44,200 nucleotides of DNA, from contig CALXTS010000014.1 in NCBI GenBank assembly GCA_944391465.1, positions 1-44,200 on the forward strand, in the 5' to 3' direction. A model generated the notes under the pieces. That model had not been told where the DNA came from. It searched no databases and was given only the letters and a program-made list of their open reading frames with translations. This DNA is from an uncultured Alphaproteobacteria bacterium (GTDB lineage Bacteria; Pseudomonadota; Alphaproteobacteria; RF32; CAG-239). Shown piece after piece: positions 42,472-44,200 of the stretch; within the stretch, counting starts at the first letter, position 1; each line of letters starts with the position of its first letter. Made by a program: the position numbers and the translations under genes.

Positions 42472-44200
42472 ATGCAGAAGCGCAATCTTTTATATTTAAG
42501 TATATTAGCGGCAGTAATATTTTGTTTTTCATATGCACAGGCCGCAATCCAGTTTTTACCAAGATATCAAGGATCATACGGAAATCGTAGTCAAGAAGGA
42601 GGTCAAGAAAAAACAGAGGTTTCTTGTGCCTCAAAAGGTGGTGTAGAGAAAGGTACAAATCAAACTTGTACGGGGCAATTCACAGCAGGAGGAAAAACCT
42701 GCTATAAATCTTGTACATGCGATAAATCAAAATTTCAATACACCATAGCCTCGCATCAAGGGTCAGGAAAACTTTGTGCATCGCTTTCCAACGCTTGCAC
42801 GGATAGCGGAGGGACTTATTATTCAAGTTGTGTTTTGAATAATTGTAATGTTCGAAATTCTACATGGATTAGTGAGAGCAGTAAATCAAGTTATACATCA
42901 AACAACTATACATGTACATCACAGAATACCTCAGGAAAAGACGGAACCTGTTATGTATGTGCGTGTCCATCGACATGGGCAACGGGAAGTTGTCCGGCTA
43001 ATGCTGATAATTGTTCAACATGTAAAGCGATAAGTCCATACACGGTATCAAAATTTAATTTGGTATCGTGTAAAGCAGGTTATTATAAGAACGGCAACAG
43101 TTGTACGCAGTGTCCGGCGGGAAGCGCTTGTGATGGCATAAATAAAACGCTTTGTCCGGCAGGAAGTTATTCCGCAGCGGGAGCAAGTTCATGTACATCA
43201 TGTGTGGCAGGAACATACAGTGCAGAAAAAGGCGCAACAGCATGTACGGAGTGTGAGGCCGGAACTTATTCAACGGCAGGTTCGTCAAAATGTTTAGATT
43301 GTAGTGCCGGAACTTATTCGGGGAAAGCAGCCTCAAAGTGCGAAAGCTGCCCAGCCGGAAAATATAGTTCCGCCAAAGCAAGTTTTTGTAACATCTGCTC
43401 AGCAGGAACTTATTCAAGTGCCGGAGCTAGTTCTTGTACTGAATGTGAGGCTGGTACATATTCCGGTCGTGAAGCTAGTAAATGTTTAGATTGCAGTGCC
43501 GGAACCTATTCAGGGAAAAAAGCTTCAACCTGTTCAGCTTGTACTGGTAATACTTATTCAGCAGCAAAAGCTGGTTCATGTACATCATGTTCTAGCGGAA
43601 TGGTTGCCAACAGCACCCATACAGGATGCGAGGTTGTACCTTGTGCAAAATATTTGGTTGCACCTTGGGTTCAAGCGGAAACTATCTCTGAATTTGAAAC
43701 CAAATGTGAAGTCTATAATGTAGGAAGTAAAAGATACTATGGTTATGGCGGACGATTTTATGCATCTAATGCTAAGGAGGTTTGTGAGAATAAAACCTAT
43801 ACAAAATGTGTAGATTGTTTTGAATATGTTGGTGAAGGTGCCACATTTGATAACTGTGAGACGGGGTATGTAAAAGTAAAAGCCGACGGCACTATTTCCA
43901 GAGGTTATGGACAAGAAACGATAGGCTGTGGTTTTTGCAGTAATGATTGCGCTAAAGCGTTTTCAGGAGCCGTATTTGTGACAGGAAATCGCTCAAATCT
44001 GGATGGCTTTGCCGATAGTTGTTTGGCTGAAGGCATGGGTTATGTTGCCAGCGAGTTTTATGACTGCGGAGGAAAAACTTACGCTCCATGTCAAAACTGT
44101 ACAGGCTTAACCAGGGTAACAAAAGGAATGTATATATCGTCCACATCAGATTTAAGTGATTCAGCATGGTATACACAATGTTCTAGCAAATATGGTTATG
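42472..44200 (+). CDS. Secreted Cys-rich protein with GCC2/GCC3 ephrin-receptor-like repeats, 3' end beyond the window
   Basis: The frame is open from ATG 42472 to the right edge (576 codons). A signal peptide (ending SYAQA) is followed by IQFLPRYQGSYG, as in the gene at 30888. A Cys-rich region comes next, then at about residues 200-385 eight to nine repeats of about 16 residues, such as SAGTYSGKAASKCESC and EAGTYSGREASKCLDC. These match the GCC2/GCC3 (ephrin-receptor-like) pattern, known mainly from eukaryotic surface proteins. A further Cys-rich part follows. The 48-bp DNA repeats (43075-43630) could recombine. Export and disulfide bonding are inferred. Function is unknown; adhesion or host contact is a guess. 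Confidence 0.88.
   Translation, partial: MQKRNLLYLSILAAVIFCFSYAQAAIQFLPRYQGSYGNRSQEGGQEKTEVSCASKGGVEKGTNQTCTGQFTAGGKTCYKSCTCDKSKFQYTIASHQGSGKLCASLSNACTDSGGTYYSSCVLNNCNVRNSTWISESSKSSYTSNNYTCTSQNTSGKDGTCYVCACPSTWATGSCPANADNCSTCKAISPYTVSKFNLVSCKAGYYKNGNSCTQCPAGSACDGINKTLCPAGSYSAAGASSCTSCVAGTYSAEKGATACTECEAGTYSTAGSSKCLDCSAGTYSGKAASKCESCPAGKYSSAKASFCNICSAGTYSSAGASSCTECEAGTYSGREASKCLDCSAGTYSGKKASTCSACTGNTYSAAKAGSCTSCSSGMVANSTHTGCEVVPCAKYLVAPWVQAETISEFETKCEVYNVGSKRYYGYGGRFYASNAKEVCENKTYTKCVDCFEYVGEGATFDNCETGYVKVKADGTISRGYGQETIGCGFCSNDCAKAFSGAVFVTGNRSNLDGFADSCLAEGMGYVASEFYDCGGKTYAPCQNCTGLTRVTKGMYISSTSDLSDSAWYTQCSSKYGY
43130..43620 (+). repeat. 48-bp coding tandem repeats (GCC2/GCC3 units)
   Basis: Degenerate 48-bp units encoding 16-residue AGTYS...C..C repeats. 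Some pairs are near-identical at the DNA level, for example the units around 43290-43345 and 43480-43530, which suggests internal duplication. Confidence 0.8.

Noticed and set aside
43055-43417. Minus-strand ORF within the repeat region
   Set aside because: It is antisense to the open Cys-repeat gene, with low-complexity Leu/Asn/His content and no SD.

Overview
The window is AT-rich, densely coded alphaproteobacterial DNA. The lineage call rests on a CtrA cell-cycle regulator next to flagellar fliI-fliJ, an RNase E with a long acidic insert in its S1 region, and an AsmA/DUF3971-type envelope protein. The AT-richness and the secreted Cys-rich proteins resemble uncultured host-associated (gut-type) Rhodospirillales-like bacteria. 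That placement is inference and was not tested. I saw no tRNA, rRNA, CRISPR array or IS element.

Layout. (1) 1-4700: one very large minus-strand gene, open at the left edge, with ankyrin-like repeats, a winged-helix segment resembling the FtsK gamma domain, and a (D/N)TGN tetrapeptide tail encoded by a 12-bp tandem repeat. (2) 4861-18894: housekeeping and envelope genes. These are an M48 metalloprotease with TPRs, rne with a hairpin-rich leader, an AMIN/amidase_3 cell-wall amidase, PBP1A, prfB with its +1 programmed frameshift, an alpha/beta hydrolase, a 1082-residue AsmA-like protein and a small HAD-like protein. (3) 18898-30705: a compact phage-derived block. It has an S24-type repressor whose aligned catalytic dyad is replaced, two unknown genes, a promoter followed by a terminated leader, terminase, SleB-type wall hydrolase, GTA-type holin, podovirus-type portal, Bbp19-like protein, scaffold, capsid, tail tubular proteins A and B, and small virion proteins. 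No integrase, replication gene or tail fibre is visible.

(4) 30706-32512 and 42234-44200: two loci encoding secreted Cys-rich proteins. Each is preceded by the same arrangement of upstream box, sigma70-type promoter, long self-closing structured 5' leader, strong SD and related signal peptide. The second product carries eukaryote-like GCC2/GCC3 (ephrin-receptor-like) repeats and runs off the right edge. (5) 32573-42233: ctrA, fliI-fliJ, an Fe-type superoxide dismutase, an unknown two-gene operon, an esterase, an amino-acid-type periplasmic binding protein, mlaC, gltX and cysS.

How they may work together. M48 protease, amidase, PBP1A, the AsmA-like protein and MlaC all serve envelope building and lipid homeostasis. 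CtrA with FliI/FliJ links the cell cycle to motility. The phage block holds packaging, capsid, short-tail and lysis genes but no visible mobility genes, which fits a domesticated prophage or possibly a short-tailed gene-transfer-agent-like element. The repeated leader-plus-signal-peptide cassette looks like a shared expression module for surface or secreted proteins.
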